Source of the DNA: an uncultured Acidobacteriia bacterium | GTDB taxonomy: Bacteria; Acidobacteriota; Terriglobia; Bryobacterales; Bryobacteraceae | Length of the DNA: 64,000 bases | Direction: 5' to 3' | Assembly: GCA_903900705.1 (NCBI GenBank) | Contig: CAIUOG010000043.1 | Location: 42,398 to 106,397 of the forward strand | Shown: piece by piece, positions 25,404-33,735 of the stretch | How positions within the stretch are numbered: the first letter of the stretch is position 1 | Layout of the letters: every line of letters begins with the position of its first letter | Program-made: the position numbers and the translations under genes | The notes under the pieces: generated by a model | Told to the model about the DNA's origin: nothing | Database searches by the model: none | Seen by the model: only the letters and a program-made list of their open reading frames with translations

Positions 25404-25419
25404 GTTGCCGCTGAATTAC

Positions 25420-25446
25420 ATATCGGCAGTTTCCGCACAATGTTTG
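25420..25446 (-). promoter_or_regulatory. Predicted sigma-28 promoter for flaG-fliS
   Basis: Minus strand CAAA (25446-25443), 15-base spacer, GCCGATAT (25427-25420): 7 of 8 in the -10 and 3 of 4 in TAAA. The start near 25414 leaves about 10 bases before the flaG ATG, with no clear ribosome site. It is divergent from the cheY promoter. Confidence 0.65.
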
Positions 25447-25493
25447 AATAGCTTTTCGTAAGTCGCATCCTCGCTTCTTTGGAGGAAGACACC

Positions 25494-25521
25494 TAAACTT
25501 AACAGCCCAAACAGCCGATAT
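25494..25521 (+). promoter_or_regulatory. Predicted sigma-28 promoter for cheY
   Basis: TAAA (25494-25497, within CCTAAAC), 16-base spacer, GCCGATAT (25514-25521), against TAAA-N15-GCCGATAA. The predicted start is near 25527, just before the GGAG ribosome site of cheY. Confidence 0.65.
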
Positions 25522-25538
25522 ACCTTTCGGAGAACGCT

Positions 25539-25922
25539 ATGACCGCCACAGCCCCTTTGGACGTATTGATCGTCGACGATTCCGCCGCCATCCGGAAGAT
25601 CCTGCAACGGGTCCTCCGTCAGACTGACCTGCCGCTCGGTGAGATTCAGGAGGCGGGCGATGGCACGGAAGCCGTCGATATCCTCAAGAACCGCCATTTC
25701 GGGCTCATCCTGTCCGACATCAACATGCCCCAAATGGATGGGCTACAGCTCCTTGCGCGCATTAAGGACATGGAGCACCTGAAGAACGTCCCCGTGATTA
25801 TGATCACGACAGAAGGGGGACAGGGGAAGGTGATGGAAGCGGTGCAACTCGGTGCAACCGGTTATGTCCGGAAGCCATTCACTGCCGAACAGATCAAAGA
25901 GAAGTTGACCGCGTTTATGTAG
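25539..25922 (+). CDS. cheY: CheY-like chemotaxis response regulator
   Basis: 127 residues, one receiver domain: D13-D14 in LIVDDS, phospho-Asp D60 in LILSDINMPQMDG, T90 region MITTEGG and K112 in YVRKPFT. The sequence around FGLILSDINMPQMDGLQLL is closer to classical chemotaxis CheY than the operon copy at 4444-4818. The start has GGAG with a 6-base spacer. It stands alone behind a FliA-type promoter and ends at a strong terminator. Confidence 0.88.
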   Translation: MTATAPLDVLIVDDSAAIRKILQRVLRQTDLPLGEIQEAGDGTEAVDILKNRHFGLILSDINMPQMDGLQLLARIKDMEHLKNVPVIMITTEGGQGKVMEAVQLGATGYVRKPFTAEQIKEKLTAFM

Positions 25923-25930
25923 GCGAAAAT

Positions 25931-25960
25931 AAAAGAGGGGCTCCGAAGAGCCCCTCTTTT
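25931..25960. terminator. Bidirectional intrinsic terminator between cheY and the oxidase operon
   Basis: AAAAGAGGGGCT-CCGAAG-AGCCCCTCTTTT: perfect 12-base arms, 6-base loop, with T-run on the plus strand and, by symmetry, on the minus strand. It ends cheY and the long cox/act operon that converges from the right. Confidence 0.9.
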
Positions 25961-25992
25961 GCACATACGGTGAGTGGCGTACCACCCGGACT

Positions 25993-26313
25993 TTAACGTC
26001 CCGGAACGCCTATCCAATTGCGGGTCCCGATGTCGATCATCACGATAAACAGAAGCAGCGCCAGCCAGAACAAGCCCGCACCCACAATCATCTTCGTCAG
26101 CCTGGTCCCATACTTGATGTGCATGAAGAACAGCACAACCAGTGATGCTTTGAAGATAGCAATGGACAAGGCCACATAGATGTTCAGCGGACCCAGATCA
26201 ACCGTGGAGATCCACGCAGTTACCCACGTGAGTGCAATCAGCGTAAAGAATACTGCCAGATAAACACTGACGGGAACAATGTGATGTTCGTCGTGTTTCG
26301 AATTGCCAGCCAT
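25993..26313 (-). CDS. Cytochrome c oxidase subunit IV (prokaryotic)
   Basis: 106 residues, three transmembrane helices (about 16-34, 46-66, 78-98), with the family pattern VYLAVFFTLIALTWVTAWIS and IFKASLVVLFFMHIKYGTRL. It is a small accessory subunit of caa3-type oxidases, last in the order II-I-III-IV. The N-terminus is His-rich (KHDEHHIVP). ATG at 26313 overlaps the subunit III stop by one base. Confidence 0.85.
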   Translation of the reverse strand: MAGNSKHDEHHIVPVSVYLAVFFTLIALTWVTAWISTVDLGPLNIYVALSIAIFKASLVVLFFMHIKYGTRLTKMIVGAGLFWLALLLFIVMIDIGTRNWIGVPGR

Positions 26314-27020
26314 CAGTGCAACCCTCCCTGACCGGATCGGTCAATCAGATAGAGTAGCGGGAAAAGGAAAATCCACACCACATCGACGAAGTGCCAGTAC
26401 AGGCCAAATAGCTCAATTGGCGTATACCACTTCGCTGAAAATTTTCCCTTGTACGCCTGCCAGATCAGGACCACCAGGATACCGAACCCAATGATCATAT
26501 GGGAAGCGTGAAGGCCAGTCATCCCAAAATACAAAGCGAAGAACAACGGAGTGTGGCCGGCGTCCGCACAGCCTTCGCACTCAAAGTGCTCGCCTGGGAT
26601 CTCGTGATGCTCCCACTTGTCGTGGTATTCGTACGCCTTCACGCCCAGAAACGCTCCACCCAGTACAAGCGTGGCGATGAGGAAACCCACCAGCAGCAAC
26701 CGTTTTCCGAGCGAAGCGGAATGCACCGCCATCGCCATCGTCAAGCTGCTACAGATCAGAACAGTGGTATTGAACGCGCCGAGCCAGAGGTTTGTCTTCA
26801 GACTGGCGGAAGCAAAAGCGGTCGGATACCACTGCCGATAGACGAAATACGCCATGAACATGCCGCCGAAAAACATAATTTCGGTGAGCAGAAAAACCCA
26901 CATGCCGATAGTGGATGCATCCTTCTGTTGTTCGTAGCTTTCAAAATGATGCCGAACCTCACCATACCCTGGGTGAGCGTGGGCGTTATGGGACGCAACC
27001 GCAGCCGATTCGCTAGCCAA
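26313..27020 (-). CDS. ctaE: Cytochrome c oxidase subunit III
   Basis: 235 residues, five membrane helices plus an inserted His/Glu/Cys-rich loop ([20 protein letters not shown]) not usual in the family. Heme-copper subunit III signatures are [20 protein letters not shown] and [20 protein letters not shown], and the end [19 protein letters not shown]. The start is TTG at 27020, supported by an excellent AAGGAGG with a 9-base spacer inside the end of subunit I (8-base overlap). Confidence 0.92.
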   Translation of the reverse strand: MASESAAVASHNAHAHPGYGEVRHHFESYEQQKDASTIGMWVFLLTEIMFFGGMFMAYFVYRQWYPTAFASASLKTNLWLGAFNTTVLICSSLTMAMAVHSASLGKRLLLVGFLIATLVLGGAFLGVKAYEYHDKWEHHEIPGEHFECEGCADAGHTPLFFALYFGMTGLHASHMIIGFGILVVLIWQAYKGKFSAKWYTPIELFGLYWHFVDVVWIFLFPLLYLIDRSGQGGLH

Positions 27021-28656
27021 CGTGCGTGACCTCCTTGGCGTTAGCCGAAAGAATCTCAGTATAGTCGTACGCTTCGGCGGTCACCACGGGAGTGATCGGG
27101 AAGTTTTCAGTCGGAGGCGGCGAAGCCGTCTGCCATTCCAGCCCGGTGGCGCCCCAGGGATTCGGACCCGCCGGCTCACCGTTCTTGAGCGACCAGAAGA
27201 AGTAAATACCCGGAATCAGGAAGCCAAGACCGAGAATGGAAGCCCCTGCGGAAGAGAGCACGTTGAACACCTGGAACTCGGGTGGATACACGTGGTACCG
27301 GCGCGGCATACCAAGGTAACCAAGAATGAACTGCGGGAAGAAGGTCAGGTTGAAACCCACGAACGTCAGACCGGCTGCAATCTTCGACCATGCCTGAGGA
27401 TACATGCGTCCGAACATCTTCGGCCACCAGAAGTGAAGCCCCGCGAGATATCCCATCACTGCGCCACCCACCATCACGTAGTGGAAGTGCGCCACCACGA
27501 AGTAAGTATCAGTAAGGTGAACGTCCAGACCCATCGCGGCCAGGAATAATCCGGTCAGACCACCAATGGTGAACAGGCCGATAAAGCCCAAAGCGTAAAG
27601 CATCGGGGTCTCCAGGCGCACGTTACCCTTGTACATTGTCGCGGCCCAGTTAAAGACCTTCACCGCGGAAGGAATCGCCACAATGTAGGACAGGATTGAG
27701 AACACCATGCCCGCATAAGCGGACTGGCTGGACACATAAAGGTGGTGGCCCCACACGAGGAAGCCAAACACGGCAATCGCCAGGCTCGAGAACGCGATGA
27801 AGGTGTAACCGAAGGGCTTCTTCGAGCAGAACGTCGAGATGACTTCGGAAACAACGCCCATCGACGGCAGAATCATGATGTACACGGCCGGATGCGAGTA
27901 GAACCAGAACAAGTGCTGGAACAGAACAGGGTCGCCGCCGTATGCGGGATCAAAGAAGCCAATGTGCAAACCGCGTTCCAGCATCAGCAGGAACAGGGTC
28001 ACCGCGATGACGGGCGTGCCCAGGATCATAATGACGCTGGTGGCATAGTGCGCCCAGACAAACAAGGGCAGCCGGAACCAGGTCAAACCCGGAGCGCGCA
28101 TGCGATGCACGGTCACGATGAAGTTCAGGCCCGTCAGGATTGACGAAAACCCGTTGATGAAAGCCGCCATGGCTGTCATCACCACATAACCATTCGAGTA
28201 GGTTGTACTGAACGGAGTGTAGAACGTCCAGCCTGTGTCAACGCCGCCGGTGATCAGAACAAACACACCAAAGAGGCCCCCGAGCATGTACACATACCAG
28301 CTCAAAAGGTTTATCCGCGGGAAGGCAAGATCCTTGGCGCCGATCATCAGTGGCAGAAGGAAGTTGCCCAGAATTGCCGGAATCGAGGGGATCAGGAAGA
28401 AGAAGATCATGACCACCCCGTGCATCGTGAACACCTTGTTGTAGGTGTTCGAATCCAGGAGATCGCCCGCCGGTGTTGCCAGTTCCAAACGAATCAGCAC
28501 GGCCATCAGACCGCCGACCATGAAGAAGACGCTGACCGCGATCAGATAGAGGATCGCAATCCGCTTATGGTCCTGCGTCAGCAGCCAGCTTTTCAGCCCG
28601 TGCTCCGCGTTGAGGTAATTCTTTGTTTCCTTTTCAGTTGCAGTCGCCGTAATCAT
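27013..28656 (-). CDS. ctaD: Cytochrome c oxidase subunit I (caa3-type, A2-like)
   Basis: 547 residues, 12 membrane helices. Heme/copper ligands are seen in [12 protein letters not shown], in [10 protein letters not shown] (CuB His pair) and in [12 protein letters not shown]. The D-channel glutamate position reads [10 protein letters not shown]: the YSHPxV motif marks A2-type oxidases, where Tyr-Ser replaces Glu. It is the catalytic site for O2 reduction and proton pumping. ATG at 28656, between subunits II and III. Confidence 0.95.
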   Translation of the reverse strand: MITATATEKETKNYLNAEHGLKSWLLTQDHKRIAILYLIAVSVFFMVGGLMAVLIRLELATPAGDLLDSNTYNKVFTMHGVVMIFFFLIPSIPAILGNFLLPLMIGAKDLAFPRINLLSWYVYMLGGLFGVFVLITGGVDTGWTFYTPFSTTYSNGYVVMTAMAAFINGFSSILTGLNFIVTVHRMRAPGLTWFRLPLFVWAHYATSVIMILGTPVIAVTLFLLMLERGLHIGFFDPAYGGDPVLFQHLFWFYSHPAVYIMILPSMGVVSEVISTFCSKKPFGYTFIAFSSLAIAVFGFLVWGHHLYVSSQSAYAGMVFSILSYIVAIPSAVKVFNWAATMYKGNVRLETPMLYALGFIGLFTIGGLTGLFLAAMGLDVHLTDTYFVVAHFHYVMVGGAVMGYLAGLHFWWPKMFGRMYPQAWSKIAAGLTFVGFNLTFFPQFILGYLGMPRRYHVYPPEFQVFNVLSSAGASILGLGFLIPGIYFFWSLKNGEPAGPNPWGATGLEWQTASPPPTENFPITPVVTAEAYDYTEILSANAKEVTHVG

Positions 28657-28674
28657 TCTTGTGTTCCTGACAAC

Positions 28675-29757
28675 TTAACGATTCCCCGCCGGGGCAGCCG
28701 CCACAGGTGCGGCCATAGGCTTGCCCTGCGGTTTCGCTTTTGACTGAGGAGAGTCACCGGTCTGCACCGGCGCCGATGTCGCCGAATTGATCGACCCGTT
28801 CTTCGCCCCGAGAGATTTCACATATTCGATCAGCTTCAACATGCCGTCTTCGGTAATCAAGCCCTTGAACGTCGGCATATAGTCGTCAAAGCCCGCCACG
28901 ATCTTCGACTGTGGGTAGAGAACAGACTCGCGAATGTACGCTTCGTCCGCCTTCACGCTGCCGCCGTCTTTCAGATCCACCTTCGAACCGTACAGTCCAT
29001 TCAGGTTGGGGCAACGACCGTTGAGGTTGACCGCGTTCGAGTGGCAATTGCCACATCCGAGCTGGTTGAAGAGCGCCTGGCCCTGTTCCGCCATGGAGCC
29101 TTCACCGCTGCCGGCGCCAAGCCAGGTATTGTAATCCGCCTGACTCATGACGTAGACGGTTCCGATCATACCGGAGTGCTTGGTCCCGCAATACTCGGCA
29201 CAGAAGATGTGATACTGGCCGACCTTGGTTGCCTGGAACCATTCCGTCGTATACTTGCCGGGAAGAACGTCGGCCTTGGTCCGAAATGCCGGGATGAAGA
29301 AGTCGTGGATCACGTCTTCGGAGGTCATCGTCAGCTTCACGTTCCGGCCAACCGGGATATGAAGCTCGTTGATCTCCCGCGCGCCTTCCATGTGCTGGAT
29401 CTTCCACATCCACTGCTTACCCGTCACGTAGACTTCCATGGAATTGGCCGGGGGGCGGGCTTCAGAGAAGTAAATGCTCACACCCCAGACGAACATGATC
29501 ATTGAAAGGCCGAGCGGGATGCCGGTCCACACGATTTCGAGCAGCATGCCACCGGCGCTGTGGTCGTCCACCGGCTCCGGCTTAAACGCCACGCCCGGAC
29601 GGTGCCGGTACTTATAGGCAAAGAAAACTACCAGGAAAGCGATGAGCAGCGAGAAAAAGGCGCTGACGAGGACGAGGAAGGCATAGAGCCCATCCACGCT
29701 CCCAGCGATTGTCGATGCCGCCTCCGGAAAAAGCTGAAAACTCTTGGCTTCCATCAT
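28675..29757 (-). CDS. ctaC: Cytochrome c oxidase subunit II with fused cytochrome c (caa3)
   Basis: 360 residues: two membrane helices (about 22-48 and 70-92), the CuA domain with CAEYCGTKHSGMIG (CxxxCxxxHxxM) and upstream VIHDFFIPAFRTKADVLPG, then a C-terminal cytochrome c domain with heme site CGNCH and a likely Met ligand in DDYMPTFKGL. A Pro/Ala/Lys-rich tail ends it. It accepts electrons from the upstream alternative complex III. It starts with ATG-ATG at 29757, 2 bases after the SCO gene. Confidence 0.95.
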   Translation of the reverse strand: MMEAKSFQLFPEAASTIAGSVDGLYAFLVLVSAFFSLLIAFLVVFFAYKYRHRPGVAFKPEPVDDHSAGGMLLEIVWTGIPLGLSMIMFVWGVSIYFSEARPPANSMEVYVTGKQWMWKIQHMEGAREINELHIPVGRNVKLTMTSEDVIHDFFIPAFRTKADVLPGKYTTEWFQATKVGQYHIFCAEYCGTKHSGMIGTVYVMSQADYNTWLGAGSGEGSMAEQGQALFNQLGCGNCHSNAVNLNGRCPNLNGLYGSKVDLKDGGSVKADEAYIRESVLYPQSKIVAGFDDYMPTFKGLITEDGMLKLIEYVKSLGAKNGSINSATSAPVQTGDSPQSKAKPQGKPMAAPVAAAPAGNR

Positions 29758-29759
29758 AA

Positions 29760-30692
29760 TCAGGCGGACTGACTCCCTTTCTGTCGGCTTTCACGCCGCA
29801 GCATAATTAACACAAATCCCCCAAGTGACAAGACCGTAGCCGCTCCGGCTACGCGTAACAATCCCAATGCAAAAGGCGTGTATTTCGCCGAGTGCGGGTC
29901 GAAATGGTAACAGAACAGCAAAATCTGATCGACCGGATTGCCGATCTTGTTGTTCGAAGCCTCAATCAAACCAAGCCGCATGTCTTTCGGCGAATAATCG
30001 ATCCCGTAGAAATACTTGGAAAGCTTTCCCTCGGGCGTTAAGACGTAGATTGCGCTGGCATGCGCAAATTGCGCGGTGTGAACATCCCACACATACCGGA
30101 ACCCGACGGCGTCCGTGACGCGCTTGATGGAACTGAGATCACCCGTAAGGAAGTGCCAGCCATTGGCCGTCTCCGGATGGCCGTAACGCTTCACGTAAAT
30201 GTCTTTTTTCTCGGCCGCAAGTTTGGACGTTTCACGGGCATCAAAACTAATCGCCACAACATCATAATCCTTGCCCGGTGCGAAGGTCAGCACCTTCGCT
30301 GCGCGCACCATCCCGTTCAGGATCTGCGTGCAGAGCATCGGGCAGTCGTAATAAACCAGCGCCAGAACCACAGGGCGCTTCCCAAAATACGATGCCAACT
30401 GAACTGTCTTGCCGGTTTCATCCCGGAACTCCGCATCCAGCGGAAGCTGGGAGTTGAGCCGCTGCTCAATGGTCACATCTTTTAGTGACACCGGGCGATC
30501 GCCGCCCTTCATGTTGAGCATGTCCTGCGCGCGGGCGGGCGCAGGCTTGTTAAAAGATGGCCCGTCTTCCGGTGCGGGCGTCCCGCCAAAACCCGGAGGA
30601 GGCGTTGACTGCGCCACCGCTGACCCGGTGAGGGCCGCAACGGCGAGGAACAAGCCCGAAATGTGATTGCGTACGCTCATGAGATGAATCAC
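29760..30692 (-). CDS. SCO1/SenC copper-insertion protein
   Basis: 310 residues: N-terminal signal (about 8-28), a Pro-rich segment, a thioredoxin-like domain with copper-binding CPMLC (CxxxC, about residue 117) and a distal His in HASAIYVLTP, then a C-terminal membrane helix (about 275-297) and basic tail. It would load CuA of subunit II, encoded next. The start is taken as GTG at 30692, overlapping the upstream stop (GTGA); ATG at 30680 is an alternative. C-terminal rather than N-terminal anchoring is notable. Confidence 0.88.
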   Translation of the reverse strand: MIHLMSVRNHISGLFLAVAALTGSAVAQSTPPPGFGGTPAPEDGPSFNKPAPARAQDMLNMKGGDRPVSLKDVTIEQRLNSQLPLDAEFRDETGKTVQLASYFGKRPVVLALVYYDCPMLCTQILNGMVRAAKVLTFAPGKDYDVVAISFDARETSKLAAEKKDIYVKRYGHPETANGWHFLTGDLSSIKRVTDAVGFRYVWDVHTAQFAHASAIYVLTPEGKLSKYFYGIDYSPKDMRLGLIEASNNKIGNPVDQILLFCYHFDPHSAKYTPFALGLLRVAGAATVLSLGGFVLIMLRRESRQKGSQSA

Positions 30693-31231
30693 TGAGAGAT
30701 CTTCTCGAGCGTCCTCCCGCTGCTTGCATCGGAAGGTATCATGCGGAAACCGCCATCAACTCCGGACGGCGTTGTTTTGGTCGGCAGTCCCTTCTGTGCG
30801 ACCATGTCGATCGCTTGGGTGATGGGAATACGCACCGTACCCTTGGCGGGGTCCAGCCAGCCGTAGTTGTTGAGGATCGCATCCTCGTCTGCGCGGAGTT
30901 CGTCCATCTCGACCTTCGGCAGAACCGGGCCAACAGACTTTTCGCGAACACCGGAAAGCCGTGGTTCGGGCGGCAGAGAGGGCTTTTCGGCCATCATCGC
31001 GGCAGGGGCGGCAGCGTCGCGTTTATCTGCCTGGCCCATCAGGAAGTGGAACATCGCCCACATGGCGAACATGACGACAATAGTGCTGAGCAACAGCCCA
31101 ACGCCGAACGCCGTAATCTGGAAGACGTTTACATCACCGCGCTCAAACGAAACCTGTCCGCTGTGGTCGTCCGCAGCGTCGTGACCGTGTCCGTGTTTAT
31201 TTTCGGGAGAGTGCTTAGTGGTCTCTGCCAT
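30689..31231 (-). CDS. Small anchored protein of the ACIII/caa3 operon, unknown function
   Basis: 180 residues: a His/Asp-rich N-terminus (NKHGHGHDAADDH), one membrane helix (about 40-63, IVVMFAMWAMFHFLM), then a periplasmic part with PRLSGVREKSVGPVLPKVEM, LRADEDAILNNYGWLDPAKG and TVRIPITQAIDMVAQKGLP. This DExxLNxYGWVD..gGvvRIPI..AMdl...rGLP pattern is known from small proteins encoded beside quinol oxidases and SCO proteins. A structural or assembly role is inferred from its place between actF and SCO (overlap with actF 17 bases). Confidence 0.75.
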   Translation of the reverse strand: MAETTKHSPENKHGHGHDAADDHSGQVSFERGDVNVFQITAFGVGLLLSTIVVMFAMWAMFHFLMGQADKRDAAAPAAMMAEKPSLPPEPRLSGVREKSVGPVLPKVEMDELRADEDAILNNYGWLDPAKGTVRIPITQAIDMVAQKGLPTKTTPSGVDGGFRMIPSDASSGRTLEKISQ

Positions 31232-32447
31232 GGTTCAATGCCTTTACAAGATCGGGTGCGCCCAGTGGCAGCAGGGGCATGCCGGGCAGATTACGGAAAT
31301 AAATCGCCAGCCACAGGCCGCCAAAACCGAGCGGGGCAACTACGTCAAGCCACGAAAAGTAGAAGTGCGGGTCCTTGACGTTAGTAAAGTTCGGTTCCAC
31401 CAGTTGGTATACGTCCACCGCATGGACAGCAATGATGTAGCAGGCCACAAAGAAGATGAATTTTGAGCTCTTCTTCGCGGGCTGCGAAATCAGCATCGCG
31501 AACGGGAGAACGAAGTGTCCAAAAAGCAGCAGGAGAGCAATAGCCTCCCAGCCGCCGTTCCAGCGCTTGATGTACCAGACGATTTCACTCGGCAGGTTGC
31601 CGGACCACGTAATGATCAACTGCGAGAAGTTGAGGTAGGTCCACATCATGACCATGGCGAAGAGAAGCTTACCGAGGTCGTGATAATGTTTCCGCGTCAG
31701 CGCGTGATCCATCGGAGCGTACTTTTCGAGCATCGTCAGAGTGGCAATAACTACCGCAAGGGCAGTCAGAACCCAGCCGATCACGATCATAAAACCGTAT
31801 ACCGTCGAGTACCAGTAGGGCTCCAGGGTCATGAGGTAATCGACCGAGCAGAACGTCATCAGGATGAAGAAGATCAGAACGCCGGGAGCGCTCAGCGCTT
31901 CCAGCTTCGCCGAAACAGCAGTCGACCTTGTTTCGTCTTCCTGCTTCGACCACGCTGTCAGCTTCATGGTGTAGAAGCAGAGGAAGATCGAATAGATCGC
32001 CCAGCGAACCCAGAGGAACGGAACGTTCAGATAGAGACTCTTTGCGTGAATGACCTTATCGGCCAGGCCGGCAGGCGTGGTCCACCAGTAGATCTGCTCA
32101 CGGAACACCAGGAGAGGAAGAAACAGGAAACAGGTTACATACAGGGTCTTGGCGCCCGCTTCCAGTGGTCGCCGGATGACCAAACCCCACGCGCCGCCGG
32201 TCAGGTACTGCGTCATCAGGATCACAAGGCAGCCCGCACCCGCGCCAAACCAAAGCCAGAAGCCAACCAGATATGCGCGGAGGAAGTGTCCCATCCCGGC
32301 GCCGGTCAGACCGCCGCCTTCGAGGAAGATCCCACTCACCAGCAGCGCCAGAAATACAAGCCCGATGAACGTCGCGATGGACGAGTACCGCTTCAGCGTT
32401 TCGCTGAGTTGCGGGGCGGTTTTATAGCTATGTTCCGTCGTCGTCAT
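31215..32447 (-). CDS. actF: Alternative complex III subunit ActF
   Basis: 410 residues, about ten membrane helices, homologous to the ActC/NrfD-like membrane subunit. Features include FLRAYLVGFWLWFGAGAGCL near the N-terminus, FMIVIGWVLTALAVVIATL, HYHDLGKLLFAMVMMWTYLN and FSQLIITWSGNLPSEIVWYI. ActF and ActC are the two large membrane subunits of the quinol:cytochrome c/oxidase oxidoreductase. It overlaps actE by ATGA. Confidence 0.9.
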   Translation of the reverse strand: MTTTEHSYKTAPQLSETLKRYSSIATFIGLVFLALLVSGIFLEGGGLTGAGMGHFLRAYLVGFWLWFGAGAGCLVILMTQYLTGGAWGLVIRRPLEAGAKTLYVTCFLFLPLLVFREQIYWWTTPAGLADKVIHAKSLYLNVPFLWVRWAIYSIFLCFYTMKLTAWSKQEDETRSTAVSAKLEALSAPGVLIFFILMTFCSVDYLMTLEPYWYSTVYGFMIVIGWVLTALAVVIATLTMLEKYAPMDHALTRKHYHDLGKLLFAMVMMWTYLNFSQLIITWSGNLPSEIVWYIKRWNGGWEAIALLLLFGHFVLPFAMLISQPAKKSSKFIFFVACYIIAVHAVDVYQLVEPNFTNVKDPHFYFSWLDVVAPLGFGGLWLAIYFRNLPGMPLLPLGAPDLVKALNHGRDH

Positions 32448-33184
32448 TTTCTCTCTGGCTGATTCGATTTGTGGGCGCCTGCGCCGCTCGCGCCCGGAAC
32501 ACCGGACGGGGTCGCCGGGTCGGCCGGGAAGTTATAGAAATCACTGTCGCCAGGAACAAGCGGCTCTGACTTCTGAGCCGCCTTCTGTTCCGCGCTCAGC
32601 GGCTTGCCTGGGTCAGGCAGATTCTTACGGGCGTCAGCCGTCAGTTCGCTTACGTTCGCGTTCTGGCTGTATTGCAGGGTCCGGATGTAGGCGATAATCG
32701 CCCAGCGGTCACGGGGTTGTACCTGCTGCGCGTAATTCAGCATCGCGCCGTAGCCGTTCGTGATCACGTCGTAGTAATGCCCAACCGGCGCATTGCGCAG
32801 GCGGTCGATGTGATAGGAAGGCGGCTGCTTGAATCCGCGGCGCACAATCATACCCAGGCCGTTTCCGATTCGGCCATGGCACGGAGCGCAATATATGTCG
32901 TAGCGTTGCTGACCACGCAGGATGAACGCCTTGTCCACGGCGACCGGGAACGAGTCTATATCGTTGCCCTTCTCGTCTTTACCTTCGTGGAACGCGACGT
33001 CTTCGTTCAGCTCACCGCGGGCGATAGTGCCTTCGAGTTCCGGCCGGCCACTGCGACCGTCGGCAAAAAACTCACTCGGGCGTTGCGGTTTGTACTTCGG
33101 CTGATCCTGCATATCCTGGCGGCAGCCAGTAAGGAACAGGCCCATGCCGGACAGGAGCAAAGCGCTGATGGGATGAATTTTCAT
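32444..33184 (-). CDS. actE: Alternative complex III monoheme cytochrome c lipoprotein ActE
   Basis: 246 residues: a lipoprotein signal with lipobox FLTGC (Cys about 21), then a cytochrome c domain with CAPCHG (about residues 99-103) preceded by RGQQRYDIYCAPCH and a possible Met ligand in YGAMLNYAQQV. The C-terminal 60 residues are Pro/Ser/Ala rich. It passes electrons from ActA/ActB toward the oxidase. The start overlaps the actD stop by one base (TAATG). Confidence 0.9.
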   Translation of the reverse strand: MKIHPISALLLSGMGLFLTGCRQDMQDQPKYKPQRPSEFFADGRSGRPELEGTIARGELNEDVAFHEGKDEKGNDIDSFPVAVDKAFILRGQQRYDIYCAPCHGRIGNGLGMIVRRGFKQPPSYHIDRLRNAPVGHYYDVITNGYGAMLNYAQQVQPRDRWAIIAYIRTLQYSQNANVSELTADARKNLPDPGKPLSAEQKAAQKSEPLVPGDSDFYNFPADPATPSGVPGASGAGAHKSNQPERK

Positions 33185-33735
33185 TATTCAGCGACCTCTG
33201 CAACTTCTTCGGCGCCCAGACTTTCGAGAAAATTCGCAGTCAGTGTCCGGTCAAATTTCGGATCGGTCGATTCGATACAGATGAAAAACTTGCTACGGGA
33301 TGCGTTCACGAAACGCTCCACGTTGAACACGGGGTGATAAGGCATCGGCAGACCGTTCAGCAGCAACATGCCGATGGCGGCGGTAAGACCACCGAGAAGG
33401 ATTGTGCACTCGAAGGTGACCGGGATGAACATCGGAACGCTGATCAGGGGGCGGCCACCCACATTCAGCGGCCATGCCACGGCGGATACCCATGTCGCGA
33501 GGCCGAACCCACCCGCGCAACCGAGTAATCCACCAATCAGCGTAAATAGCGAGACGCGGTTATCATGCAGATCCATGGCGGCGTCGAGCTCGTGAATTGG
33601 ATACGGCGTATAGGCGTCGTAGTTTTTGAAACCGGCTTCCCGGGTGCGGCGCGCGGCGGCAACCAGTTGTCCCGGAGTCTCAAACTCCGCCATCAGGCCG
33701 TACAGGGTAATCTCTCCGTCGGTATGAACGCTCAT
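33184..33735 (-). CDS. actD: Alternative complex III subunit ActD
   Basis: 183 residues from ATG at 33735, which overlaps the actC stop as ATGA; the longer upstream frame is the shadow of actC. The N-terminal soluble part has the ActD pattern LYGLMAEFETPGQLVAAARR, TREAGFKNYDAYTPYPIHEL; two membrane helices follow (about 63-85 and 105-128) and the end has PYHPVFNVERF. It is a peripheral/membrane linker subunit (DUF3341 family). Confidence 0.9.
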   Translation of the reverse strand: MSVHTDGEITLYGLMAEFETPGQLVAAARRTREAGFKNYDAYTPYPIHELDAAMDLHDNRVSLFTLIGGLLGCAGGFGLATWVSAVAWPLNVGGRPLISVPMFIPVTFECTILLGGLTAAIGMLLLNGLPMPYHPVFNVERFVNASRSKFFICIESTDPKFDRTLTANFLESLGAEEVAEVAE

